Part shown: in pieces, positions 17,790 to 25,827 of the stretch
Numbering within the stretch: position 1 is the stretch's first letter
Layout of the letters: every line of letters starts with the position of its first letter
Assembly: GCA_947498785.1 (NCBI GenBank)
Contig: CANMLS010000043.1
Coordinates: forward strand, 1 to 36,816
Source of the DNA: an uncultured Aquimarina sp.
Lineage (GTDB): Bacteria; Bacteroidota; Bacteroidia; Flavobacteriales; Flavobacteriaceae
Reading direction: 5' to 3'
DNA: 36,816 nt
The notes under the pieces: model-generated
The model's input: only the letters and a program-made list of their open reading frames with translations
Told to the model about the DNA's origin: nothing
Databases searched by the model: none
Position numbers and translations under genes: made by a program

Positions 17790-18194
17790 TTGTTTTCAAC
17801 TTTTTTATCTGTATTCTAAATCAATTATTTGCATAAATATCACCCCTTATCATCATAAATAATCAATACTTTTCCTTAAATATAAAAAGTTACTATTATC
17901 GTAACTACCACCAAATTTATCCTTAAAAGTATTGAAAAACAACAGTATGTTATCCTTAAAAAGTAATTTCTAAAAAAGAACCATAACATATTCAATAGAA
18001 TAATTCCTATATTTCGAATTCTATAGATTCTTTTAAACCCCTTGAAAAACATTATTATACCAGTATTGTCGGGTAAATGACGGGTCAAAGACAAGCTAAA
18101 ATATTTGAGAACCTAATGTTATAATTTAATATTGCTGAAGAAAATGAAATCAAGTTCTAGTGATTACAAGAATGTAACTAAAAACTTAAAAATC
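17790..18194. other. Intergenic region upstream of the XRE regulator
   Basis: This AT-rich stretch has no convincing gene. A 72-codon frame on the minus strand (17876-18094) is rich in hydrophobic and aromatic residues, has no recognisable start context and is not accepted. The last part (18144-18194) could be coding if the regulator starts at 18144. Confidence 0.4.
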
Positions 18195-19037
18195 ATGGAT
18201 CAACCAGCATTAGGAATAAAAATATCTGAACTAAGAAAATCAAAAGGACTCACACAAGAAGAACTCGTAGAACAATGTAATATTAGTGTTAGTACTATAC
18301 AACGTATTGAAGCTGGGGAAGTAACACCAAGGAGCTATACCATAAAAACTATATTATCTGCTTTGGATTATGACTTAGAGAAAATCCAGACCGTAGATTC
18401 TACTGTTACCAAAGAATTTAAAAAATTATTTTTACTTGAAGTTGATGATAGTAAAGAAGCTAGTTTTTTAAACCGACAATTATCAATATCCTGGATAAGC
18501 GGTATTGTTTATTTTATCCTGGGTTTTGGAGAATTTGTAGTTGATTACCTCAGATATTTTCAAAACAATATGATTCTCAACACTACCGCTTATAGCGTTT
18601 TAAAACTTGTAGTCCTAACTTCAATCATTCTTTTCATGAGAGGTTTTGTACTTTCTGGTAAAATTTTTAAGAACTATTTATTAAAAATTACTTCTTTCAT
18701 ATTTATCCTCATGGGAATTGTTTTTTACACCTATGATATTCTATCCTTACATTTTGGTGAATTTGATTTTACAATGCTATTAGCAGCACAAGGAGTTACC
18801 TTTGGCATTATTGGAGTCTTATTAGGAATATCGGTAATTCGCCTTCAAAATGCCTTAGGAATATTGGCCAAAGTTACTGGGATTTTTGAGATTATCACAT
18901 ACGGATGTATGACTACTATTGTACTAGGCTTTTTAGGATATTTTATGTTGACGCCTACTATCATTTTAGAAATCATCTTACTCTACAAAATTTCTCAAAT
19001 GCTTAAAGCAAAACAAAGAGAAGCTGATTTAGAATAA
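18195..19037 (+). CDS. XRE-family helix-turn-helix regulator with C-terminal membrane domain (about 280 aa)
   Basis: The N-terminal HTH_3 domain is clear (residues about 6-62: LGIKISELRKSKGLTQEELV, CNISVSTIQRIEAGEVTPRS, YTIKTILSALDYDLEKI). From about residue 100 the protein has five or six hydrophobic segments (SWISGIVYFILGFGEF, VLKLVVLTSIILFMRG, ITSFIFILMGIVFYTY, MLLAAQGVTFGIIGVLLGI, TTIVLGFLGYFML) and ends in a short charged tail. Membrane-tethered XRE regulators of this layout are common in Flavobacteriia; their signal is mostly unknown. The start at 18195 (MDQPALG) matches the family; ATG 18144 and TTG 18132 would add residues unlike the family. The serine hydrolase gene follows 88 bp later on the same strand and may be its target or operon partner. 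Confidence 0.87.
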   Translation: MDQPALGIKISELRKSKGLTQEELVEQCNISVSTIQRIEAGEVTPRSYTIKTILSALDYDLEKIQTVDSTVTKEFKKLFLLEVDDSKEASFLNRQLSISWISGIVYFILGFGEFVVDYLRYFQNNMILNTTAYSVLKLVVLTSIILFMRGFVLSGKIFKNYLLKITSFIFILMGIVFYTYDILSLHFGEFDFTMLLAAQGVTFGIIGVLLGISVIRLQNALGILAKVTGIFEIITYGCMTTIVLGFLGYFMLTPTIILEIILLYKISQMLKAKQREADLE

Positions 19038-19125
19038 ATATGTAATCTTTTCTTAATACTTATTAGAATCATTGAATACTTTTTCAGTGACAGTACATCT
19101 TATATCGAATTTTAAACAAAATAAA

Positions 19126-20316
19126 ATGAAGAAGATACTTGTAATTTCAGTCTTGGTTATACTGCTCTCTCTAAGTTTTTACCTATTTCAACCAATAGTA
19201 GTATATAGTTCGGGGTGGTCTCATCTTCCTAATACGAATAGTCTAGAACCCGTAAAGATACATCAGGATTCAATTTCAAAAAAAGCAGATAGCCTTTTGA
19301 AAAGCATATTCCACACTCTTAAAACACCAGCTTTTTCGATAGCGATTGGCAAAAACGATAAACTCATTTGGTTCAATGCTATTGGATACCAGAATATAGA
19401 AAGTAAAATAAAAGCAAACTTGGACACAAAATTTAGAATCGGAAGCACTTCAAAAGCAGTTACTTCTATCGGATTGGGTCTACTCATTCAAAATGGAACA
19501 TTAGATTTTGATTCAAAAGTCAAAGAATTTGTACCGTATGTTAGTTCCAATCTTTCTGAGATAACAATGAAACAACTTGCATCTCATACTTCTGGAATAC
19601 GCAATTACGGAACCTGTTTTTGTTTTCCCATATGGGAATATTATAGTACTGAAGAATATGCTACTGTAGAAAAAAGTGTGAGTGTTTTTAATCATGATGA
19701 GCTACTATTCCTGTCGGGGACAGATTTCAGCTATAGCACATATAACTACACTTTATTAAGTGCTATGATCGAAGGGGCAACAAAAAAGAGTTTCCCTGAT
19801 TTTATGAAAACATCAGTATTTGATCCTTTAGGAATAGCAATCGAAACTGAAAAGGAATTTAATGATCCAAAGAATTTGTCCAAATTCTATGATATTGAAA
19901 ATGACAAATACAAAGAAGTTTTTAAAGTTAACAACAGTAACAAGTGGGCTGGTGGTGGATTCTTAGCTTCTCCAACCGATTTGGTTATTCTTGGAAACGC
20001 TTTTCTAAATTACAAACTATTGAAAAAAGAGACCATGCATGATCTTATACAACCTACCGCATTAAAAAATGGACAAATCAATAAACAAAATTATGCTATT
20101 GGATGGCGTAATGATACTATAGAAAATAAAACAGAAGGATTATCAGGAACGCAAATTATTCATCATGGAGGAACTGCATTAGGATCTACATCGGTATTAA
20201 TTTTATTCCCTGAATATAACATTAGTATTTCTTTACTTATGAACAGAAGTGGTTCTTCATCAGATCTGTTTAAATATGCATATGATATTGTAAAACTTTT
20301 TATCCCTAAATCTTGA
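19126..20316 (+). CDS. Secreted or membrane-anchored serine hydrolase, class C beta-lactamase family (396 aa)
   Basis: An N-terminal hydrophobic segment (MKKILVISVLVILLSLSFYL) is a signal peptide or anchor. The penicillin-binding fold has its three motifs: SxxK in FRIGSTSKAVTS (Ser107, Lys110), a YST-type second motif in FSYSTYNYTLL near 203, and HHGGTALGS near 346 in place of KTG. GGGFLASPTDLVILGN is also typical. The family includes LACTB-like proteases, esterases and D-amino-acid peptidases; a true beta-lactamase is unlikely from the motifs, but the substrate cannot be read. The ATG at 19126 is chosen over an in-frame upstream start at 19072 because the signal peptide begins there. It follows the XRE regulator and ends before a bidirectional terminator. 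Confidence 0.9.
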   Translation: MKKILVISVLVILLSLSFYLFQPIVVYSSGWSHLPNTNSLEPVKIHQDSISKKADSLLKSIFHTLKTPAFSIAIGKNDKLIWFNAIGYQNIESKIKANLDTKFRIGSTSKAVTSIGLGLLIQNGTLDFDSKVKEFVPYVSSNLSEITMKQLASHTSGIRNYGTCFCFPIWEYYSTEEYATVEKSVSVFNHDELLFLSGTDFSYSTYNYTLLSAMIEGATKKSFPDFMKTSVFDPLGIAIETEKEFNDPKNLSKFYDIENDKYKEVFKVNNSNKWAGGGFLASPTDLVILGNAFLNYKLLKKETMHDLIQPTALKNGQINKQNYAIGWRNDTIENKTEGLSGTQIIHHGGTALGSTSVLILFPEYNISISLLMNRSGSSSDLFKYAYDIVKLFIPKS

Positions 20317-20400
20317 TATTATGAAAAGTATACTCTTATTATTAACTCTTCTAATTATGAAGCTTCTAAAAATTATACTATTAAGAATCAAATCACAAAC

Positions 20401-20433
20401 AAAAAACAGAGGCATAATTTCCTCTGTTTTTTT
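20401..20433. terminator. Bidirectional intrinsic terminator
   Basis: The stem AAAACAGAGG / CCTCTGTTTT closes an 8-nt loop, with a T-run on the right and an A-run on the left, so it can end transcripts on both strands. It lies between the convergent serine hydrolase and NHL-lipoprotein genes. Confidence 0.85.
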
Positions 20434-20630
20434 AGAATATTAACTATTAGAAGTGATCTAAACTTTATAACTCAAAATTAATCACAATATAATATTTTGA
20501 TTTTAAGATAAATAGCTAATGTTATAACAGATTTATTTACCTATTACAATTTTTAAGTTGATCTCTAATCTAAGTAGTGTCATTGATTAATTCGACCAAA
20601 TGCATACAAATAAATCTCCTGATATCAAAT
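20434..20630. other. Intergenic remainder between convergent genes
   Basis: AT-rich sequence with no gene, repeat or promoter that I can support. Confidence 0.5.
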
Positions 20631-21563
20631 TTAATAGAGTTTAATTTTTCTCACTCCACCAGTTCCTCCAAATTCTGAAATATAAATTGCTTTATCATAA
20701 GGATCAGAAGAAATTCCGTTAGGTCCATTAAATGAAGCTTCTTCAAGCACCCCATCTGTTTGAGCAGGATCTCCTGTACCTGCAAATTCTTCTGTTGTAC
20801 CATCCATAGAAACTCTGAATATTTTATTTACTCCGATCCCTGTGGCAAAAACAGAATTTCCAACAACAGTGATATACCCAATTCCAAAACCATTAACTAC
20901 AGCATTAGGGATAGTAGTGATAAGAGAAACATTTCCTTTTTGATCTATGGATAAAATGTCGGCTGTAGCAAAATTTCCGACAATCAGATTTCCTTTACGA
21001 TCAAAATCGATACCAACTCCACCTGCTAATTTTGGATCAGATGCAAATATGGTTACTTCTCCTTTTGTGTTAATTTTATGAACTGTTGGGGTTCCAAAAT
21101 TTGACACATACAGATTATTATTGTGATCCAAAGTGAGTCCAGATGGAAAACCATCAATAGTAGTCACTGTTGTTTGTGTACCATCTGGAGTAATTTTTAG
21201 AACATCTCCTGATCCACCTCCACTACCATTAACTACATATAGATTACCTTGCAGATCAATTGCATTTCCTAATGGACCCGTTAAGTTTGAAGCAAGTTCT
21301 GTAACGTCACCTTTTTGGGATATTTTAAAAACTCTGGTTCCATTACCATTTGCTCCAACAAATCGACCAAATTCAGAGACATAAATATTGCCATATTTAT
21401 CGACACTAACGGCGTCATTACCAGAAAAAGGAGAAACTACAGTTTCTACTTTGAGATCAGGATCGAATCCATCTCCATTACAGGAAAATAAGGTTATTGA
21501 TATTGTAAATACCATAAAAAGCATCAATGCTTTTACTCTAGTAATCTTGATACATGCTTTCAT
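20631..21563 (-). CDS. NHL / SMP-30-like beta-propeller lipoprotein (310 aa)
   Basis: A lipoprotein signal ends in ITLFSC with Cys28 as the lipidated residue. The mature part is a series of propeller blades of NHL/SGL type: NDAVSVDKYGNIYVSEFGRF, GNAIDLQGNLYVVNGSG, SGLTLDHNNNLYVSNFG, GVGIDFDRKGNLIVGNFA and NGISSDPYDKAIYISEFGGT. Such proteins bind ligands or hydrolyse lactones; the metal-binding residues of a true gluconolactonase are not evident, so a binding role is at least as likely. It is surface or periplasm located. The AraC-type regulator gene lies 79 bp upstream on the same strand and may be co-transcribed or control it. Confidence 0.85.
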   Translation of the reverse strand: MKACIKITRVKALMLFMVFTISITLFSCNGDGFDPDLKVETVVSPFSGNDAVSVDKYGNIYVSEFGRFVGANGNGTRVFKISQKGDVTELASNLTGPLGNAIDLQGNLYVVNGSGGGSGDVLKITPDGTQTTVTTIDGFPSGLTLDHNNNLYVSNFGTPTVHKINTKGEVTIFASDPKLAGGVGIDFDRKGNLIVGNFATADILSIDQKGNVSLITTIPNAVVNGFGIGYITVVGNSVFATGIGVNKIFRVSMDGTTEEFAGTGDPAQTDGVLEEASFNGPNGISSDPYDKAIYISEFGGTGGVRKIKLY

Positions 21564-21642
21564 TTTGAATGATTTTTAAGTTTTGTCTAATGTATCTAGA
21601 CATCTACTAAAAATCGACAGTTTGGATGTATTCATACCTATT

Positions 21643-22764
21643 TTAAGCAACTTTTAATCCCTTAATATAATTTCTTGGGGTATCCTTCATTTCCAATTTA
21701 AAGGCCTTATTAAAAGTTGACTTTGAGTTAAAACCTACATCCATAGCAATAGCAAGTATGGTATGATGATGATGTTCATTATTTTCAACCCTTAACAAAA
21801 ACTCTTGTATTCTATAATAATTGATATAATCATAAAAGTTATTTTTTGATACATGATTAAGATACCATGAAATATTATGTGTAGAAGTATTTAATTGTAA
21901 AGAAAGATCACGAAGTGTTAAATTTGATTTTAAAAATATCTTTTCTTTTTCTATGAGGTAATTAAGTTCTTTTTCTATCAAAATAATCTGATCTTGTGGT
22001 AGACGTTGCGGTGACTTTGATTTTTCTTTTTGAAAAGGGATTCTAAACAATTCTGGTTCCTTAAGACTATAATACCCAATTACAAATATAAATATAGAAA
22101 TAGTACCCCAAACCGAATTATAATTAATAAATTTTATAGAATAATCGAAAAACTGCTTCGAAGTAAAGCTAATCATCCATACCATTATAATAATTAAGAT
22201 TGTGATTTGAAAAAATTTCAAAAATGACACCAAACTTTGAGTATAAGAAATATGGTTCTTCTCTTTATAAATATATGATTTTAAAATTTTCGCATTAAGA
22301 AGCCAATAATATATATTAGAAACAATTCCTGCTCCTTCAATAATTAAAAAAGGTAATCCAAAGTAACCTGATGACAACTTATCTGAAAAATCATCTACCT
22401 GAAAAGAGAAAATGTAAAATGAAAACGAAAGATGAAAAATAATGGGTACGTAATGACCCAATGGCAGTTTAAATATATCGTTTTTAGAAAATATCAATCG
22501 CCTAAAATACATATAACATAACGGCCCGAAAATAAAAATTACTGCATCAATAAGAATAGACCACTGAAATAGTCTTATGGTCAAAAATTTAAAAAAAATC
22601 ATTCTTCCCAGTAGCATAAAAACAGCAAGAACGAGCATTATCGATAATATTCTATTTGCAGCCTTGTTCTTATTCTTTATAATCTGAATAGTAGCTGCTA
22701 AAAAAACACCTTGGCTTATTCCCAAAAAAAGTACAAGATCAATGAATTCGAAAGTTGGCATCAA
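21643..22764 (-). CDS. AraC-family regulator with N-terminal membrane domain (373 aa)
   Basis: The C-terminal 100 residues are an AraC/XylS DNA-binding domain: LTLRDLSLQLNTSTHNISWY (first HTH), YINYYRIQEFLLRV, then ILAIAMDVGFNSKSTFNKAF (second HTH) and MKDTPRNYIKGL. The first 240 residues hold about seven hydrophobic segments, starting with FIDLVLFLGISQGVFLAA, as in the membrane AraC regulators common in Bacteroidota. The signal sensed is unknown. ATG at 22764 is followed directly by a second ATG, either of which may serve. A -7-like TAGTTTTG lies about 20 bp upstream. The NHL lipoprotein gene is downstream on the same strand. Confidence 0.92.
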   Translation of the reverse strand: MMPTFEFIDLVLFLGISQGVFLAATIQIIKNKNKAANRILSIMLVLAVFMLLGRMIFFKFLTIRLFQWSILIDAVIFIFGPLCYMYFRRLIFSKNDIFKLPLGHYVPIIFHLSFSFYIFSFQVDDFSDKLSSGYFGLPFLIIEGAGIVSNIYYWLLNAKILKSYIYKEKNHISYTQSLVSFLKFFQITILIIIMVWMISFTSKQFFDYSIKFINYNSVWGTISIFIFVIGYYSLKEPELFRIPFQKEKSKSPQRLPQDQIILIEKELNYLIEKEKIFLKSNLTLRDLSLQLNTSTHNISWYLNHVSKNNFYDYINYYRIQEFLLRVENNEHHHHTILAIAMDVGFNSKSTFNKAFKLEMKDTPRNYIKGLKVA

Positions 22765-22784
22765 AAAATAGTTATGGTTTATTA

Positions 22785-22792
22785 CAAAACTA
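22785..22792 (-). promoter_or_regulatory. Candidate -7 element TAGTTTTG for the AraC-type gene
   Basis: The minus strand reads TAGTTTTG, matching TAnnTTTG, about 20 bp upstream of the start codon. A good -33 element is lacking at the standard distance. Confidence 0.35.
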
Positions 22793-22927
22793 TCATATTA
22801 TCCTATGTTTTTCGACCGAATGGATCAAATCACACTTTCAAAAACACAAATTAAGTACAATCATTTCAAATTTTTAACAGCTATATTTCACTCTAAACCG
22901 ATGGGTGTTGTTTTTATTATATGGTTT

Positions 22928-23287
22928 TTAAAAATGATAAAATGCACTCTCTAGATGCTCAATAGCAGTTCTTTGTTTATTTTTTACAATCGCTATGATA
23001 TCAAAACGAACTTCTACATCCAAGTCATGTTCTGTAATGTAATGATTCATAACCTTAACCAATGATTCTATTTGTTTAGGTTTTACAAAGTCTTGTGGGT
23101 TTCCAAACTCTGATGTACTTCGTGTTTTTACCTCTACAGCGACTACTATGTCTTCAATTCTGGCAATGATATCTACTTCATATTTTAAATACCTATAATT
23201 TCTCTCCAAAATACGGTAGCCTTTCTTAATAAGAAAGTCAGTTGATAATTCTTCACCTTTATTACCCAGAGTATTATGTTTTGCCAT
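22928..23287 (-). CDS. yraN: YraN / UPF0102 family endonuclease-like protein (119 aa)
   Basis: The family fingerprint is complete: NTLGNKGEELSTDFLIKKGY at the start, ILERNYRYLKYEVDIIAR (Asp39), and VVAVEVKTRSTSEFG with the Glu52-x-Lys54 pair of a PD-(D/E)XK nuclease fold. Length is normal. Family members are thought to act on DNA, perhaps in processing or uptake, but the precise role is unsettled. The start lies 2 bp after the stop of the upstream LD-carboxypeptidase gene, so both are in one operon. Confidence 0.93.
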   Translation of the reverse strand: MAKHNTLGNKGEELSTDFLIKKGYRILERNYRYLKYEVDIIARIEDIVVAVEVKTRSTSEFGNPQDFVKPKQIESLVKVMNHYITEHDLDVEVRFDIIAIVKNKQRTAIEHLESAFYHF

Positions 23288-23289
23288 AA

Positions 23290-24186
23290 TTATATATATT
23301 CTAATACTACTTCATCATGTTTTACTGTAAGAGAGGCTTCTGCTCCAAAAACCAGAGCTCTATTATCTTCTATATGTCCAAATGGAAATTTAAATGCGAC
23401 CGGAAAATCATATTCTGATACAATATCAAGGATAATTCTTTTTGCTTTTTTCCCAAAAGGAATATTATTATCATGCATTTTGGTCATTCCACCAACAATC
23501 AAACCCGATAAATTATCAAAATAACCATTTCGTTTAAGGTTATACAACATTCGATCAATATGATATAGATATTCATCCAGGTCCTCGATACATAAAATTT
23601 TACCTGAAGTATCCAGAGAAGATGGAGAACCACAAAGAGAATATAAAATTGACAAATTTCCTCCTATTAATTGGCCTGTACAATTTCCCTTAATATTCTT
23701 TTTTGATGTAGGAATAGTATATTTTATTTTTTTTCCAAAAATGGTATCCTTTAAAGAAATTTGTGACATTCTGGTATTTTTATAGATGTCAATCGGCATT
23801 GGAGCGTGCAATGAGCGTATTCCCAAAGTATGAATCTGCGAATGCAACACCGTAATATCAGAATACCCTATAACCCATTTTGGCGATTTGCGAAAATTAG
23901 AAAAATCTATCTGATCAATAATTCTAACTGTACCATAACCGCCCCTGGCACACCAAATAGCCTTGATTTCTTCATCATCAAGCATTTTTTGAAAATCATC
24001 TATTCTATCTTGATCTGTTCCTGCAAACTGATTATTTTCTATCCCTATTGTAGTGCCCAAAACAGGGGTTAACCCCCATTTTTTTAATAGCACTAATGCT
24101 TCATGAACTTCTCTCATATTAATTTTTCTAGCCGTAGAAATAACTGCTATTTTATCTCCAACTTTAACAAAATCAGGGGTAAACAT
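23290..24186 (-). CDS. LD-carboxypeptidase, peptidase family S66 (298 aa)
   Basis: S66 enzymes cleave the terminal D-amino acid from L,D-linked muropeptides in cell-wall recycling; MccF relatives cut microcin C-type adducts. The catalytic triad is in place: Ser109 in WVIGYSDIT, Glu201 in CIEDLDEYLYHIDR and His271 in FPFGHIEDN. WCARGGYGTVRI (78-89) is the family oxyanion segment. The start is set at ATG 24186 (MFTPDFVKVGDKIAVIS), the usual family start; an in-frame start at 24222 would add 12 residues encoded partly by a poly-A tract. There is no signal peptide, so it is cytoplasmic. It is transcribed with yraN and divergently from the DUF1800 gene. Confidence 0.92.
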   Translation of the reverse strand: MFTPDFVKVGDKIAVISTARKINMREVHEALVLLKKWGLTPVLGTTIGIENNQFAGTDQDRIDDFQKMLDDEEIKAIWCARGGYGTVRIIDQIDFSNFRKSPKWVIGYSDITVLHSQIHTLGIRSLHAPMPIDIYKNTRMSQISLKDTIFGKKIKYTIPTSKKNIKGNCTGQLIGGNLSILYSLCGSPSSLDTSGKILCIEDLDEYLYHIDRMLYNLKRNGYFDNLSGLIVGGMTKMHDNNIPFGKKAKRIILDIVSEYDFPVAFKFPFGHIEDNRALVFGAEASLTVKHDEVVLEYI

Positions 24187-24253
24187 TTCTTTTTTTTTCA
24201 ATTTTACGATACTAATTAACAAAGACTTTCGTTATAAACTATTATATTGTGCA

Positions 24254-24261
24254 TAATTTTG
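24254..24261 (+). promoter_or_regulatory. Candidate -7 element TAATTTTG for the DUF1800-DUF1501 operon
   Basis: TAATTTTG fits TAnnTTTG and lies 32 bp before the start codon. A partial -33 (TTTCG at 24227-24231) stands upstream at a slightly long spacing. Confidence 0.45.
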
Positions 24262-24293
24262 TCCCTAAATTCTATTAAATAAACTTGTTGTCT

Positions 24294-25820
24294 ATGATGT
24301 CAGATACTACATGTAATCTAGCTTCCTTAGCAGAATATGTCCCTACTCCAACGAATCCTTGGAACGTAAACAAAATTCATCATTTGTATCGTAGGATCGC
24401 TTTTGGAGCGTCAAAAGCTGAAGTTATTGCTGGTTTAGCAATGACTCCTTCTGCCTTGGTAGATCAATTAATTGCTGATGCAGTTGCTTTAGTTCCTACA
24501 ATACAACCTTTGTGGTGGAATTGGAATAGAGATCAATTTGAAGCAGCAGAAGCGGCTAATGAAGATAATACTGTTGGATTCTACCGCCGCGAAGGAAAAA
24601 ATCAAATGGTCGGTGATTTGATCCAAAACAAAGTTAGAGATCGATTGACTCTATTTTGGAGTAATCATTTTGTTACCGAGGATGATACCTATAGAAGTCC
24701 CGCTTATCAATCTCAATATTACAATCTCCTTCAAATACACTCATTGGGTAATTTCAGAGACTTCGTATATGATATAGGGATATCTAATGCAATGTTGGCA
24801 TATCTCAATGGAGATGAAAATATACGAGATCGGCCTAATGAGAATTATGCCCGAGAATTATATGAGCTCTTTACTCTTGGTGTAGATAATGCATATACCG
24901 AAGATGATATCCAGGAAACTGCAAAAGCACTTACTGGGTATGTTGAAACCAATGATATACCATGGGGTGACATTTTATTTAACCCTGCACAATTTAGTAA
25001 CGATTCTAAAACCATTTTCGGACAAACGGGAAACTGGACCTATGATGATGTTATCAATATTTTATTTACGCAGAGAGAAACTCAGGTAGCTACCTTTATT
25101 TGTGCTAAACTATATGCATATTTTGTGAGTCCTACTTGTAATGAAGCTATAGTTGATCAAATGGCTCAGACTTTTATTACTAATGGTTTCCAAATTGCAC
25201 CAGTGCTTAGTCAACTATTTAAAAGTCAGCATTTTTTTGATCAAAATGCTATAGGATCAATCATAAAAAGTCCTTGTGATTTGATGATTTGTTTTTTCAA
25301 TGAGTTAGGCTTTACTTTATCTGATACAGATGTTAATGATTATATACGAGGTACTGTTAGACTTTTGGGACAGGATGTATTAAATCCCGTTGATGTAGAA
25401 GGCTGGCAAGGTGATGAAGACTGGATTAGCCCCGACCTTTTAATAGGCCGTTGGGAAAGTGCAAGATTTATTATTAATAGAGCATGGGCCCAAAATCAGC
25501 AACAATTTAGAGATTTTGTGGTAGGGTTACCTATTGGAGAATTATCCGAAGGGAATCTTCAAACTACATTAAGTGGTTCACAAGTGGATATTGTAGTTCT
25601 AGCATTAGTAAATTACTTTTTTCCTCGAGGCATAGCGGATCCAGTTATTTTTAATGAAATTTCTGGAGTTTTTAGAGATGTTCCAGCCTTTCCTCCAAGT
25701 TACTATGACGTAGGAGCTACTGACCCTGCGATATGGAGACTAGACCGACCAGAGGTATCAGAACAATTTTTTGCATTCTTAGACTACATTGTAGACATCC
25801 CTGAATTTCAACTTAAATAA
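24294..25820 (+). CDS. DUF1800 family protein (508 aa)
   Basis: DUF1800 hallmarks are present: HHLYRRIAFGASKAEVIAGL near residue 29, VRDRLTLFWSNHFVT near 116, NYARELYELFTLGV near 184 and DIQETAKALTGYV near 205. The end holds GRWESARFIINRAW and a final FLDYIVDIPEFQ. Biochemical function of the family is unknown; in Bacteroidota and other phyla it is nearly always encoded next to a DUF1501 protein, as here (stop to start 7 bp). No clear signal peptide is seen at the N-terminus, which is unusual for a protein whose partner is exported. ATG 24294 and ATG 24297 are both possible starts; in-frame TTG codons at 24285 and 24288 are less likely. Confidence 0.9.
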   Translation: MMSDTTCNLASLAEYVPTPTNPWNVNKIHHLYRRIAFGASKAEVIAGLAMTPSALVDQLIADAVALVPTIQPLWWNWNRDQFEAAEAANEDNTVGFYRREGKNQMVGDLIQNKVRDRLTLFWSNHFVTEDDTYRSPAYQSQYYNLLQIHSLGNFRDFVYDIGISNAMLAYLNGDENIRDRPNENYARELYELFTLGVDNAYTEDDIQETAKALTGYVETNDIPWGDILFNPAQFSNDSKTIFGQTGNWTYDDVINILFTQRETQVATFICAKLYAYFVSPTCNEAIVDQMAQTFITNGFQIAPVLSQLFKSQHFFDQNAIGSIIKSPCDLMICFFNELGFTLSDTDVNDYIRGTVRLLGQDVLNPVDVEGWQGDEDWISPDLLIGRWESARFIINRAWAQNQQQFRDFVVGLPIGELSEGNLQTTLSGSQVDIVVLALVNYFFPRGIADPVIFNEISGVFRDVPAFPPSYYDVGATDPAIWRLDRPEVSEQFFAFLDYIVDIPEFQLK

Positions 25821-25827
25821 AATTACC

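Noticed and set aside
17876..18094. Minus-strand frame of 72 codons in the spacer before the XRE regulator
   Set aside because: Composition reflects AT-rich DNA (Ile, Phe, Leu), with no start context or homology that I can see.
19126..20316. Serine hydrolase considered as an antibiotic-resistance beta-lactamase
   Set aside because: The second motif is YST and the third HHGG, as in LACTB-like hydrolases; nothing specific to known class C resistance enzymes is visible.
20321..20443. A 40-codon frame starting MKSILLLLTLLIMKLLK after the serine hydrolase
   Set aside because: It reads through the intrinsic terminator at 20401-20433, has low-complexity content and no recognisable family; chance or a gene remnant.
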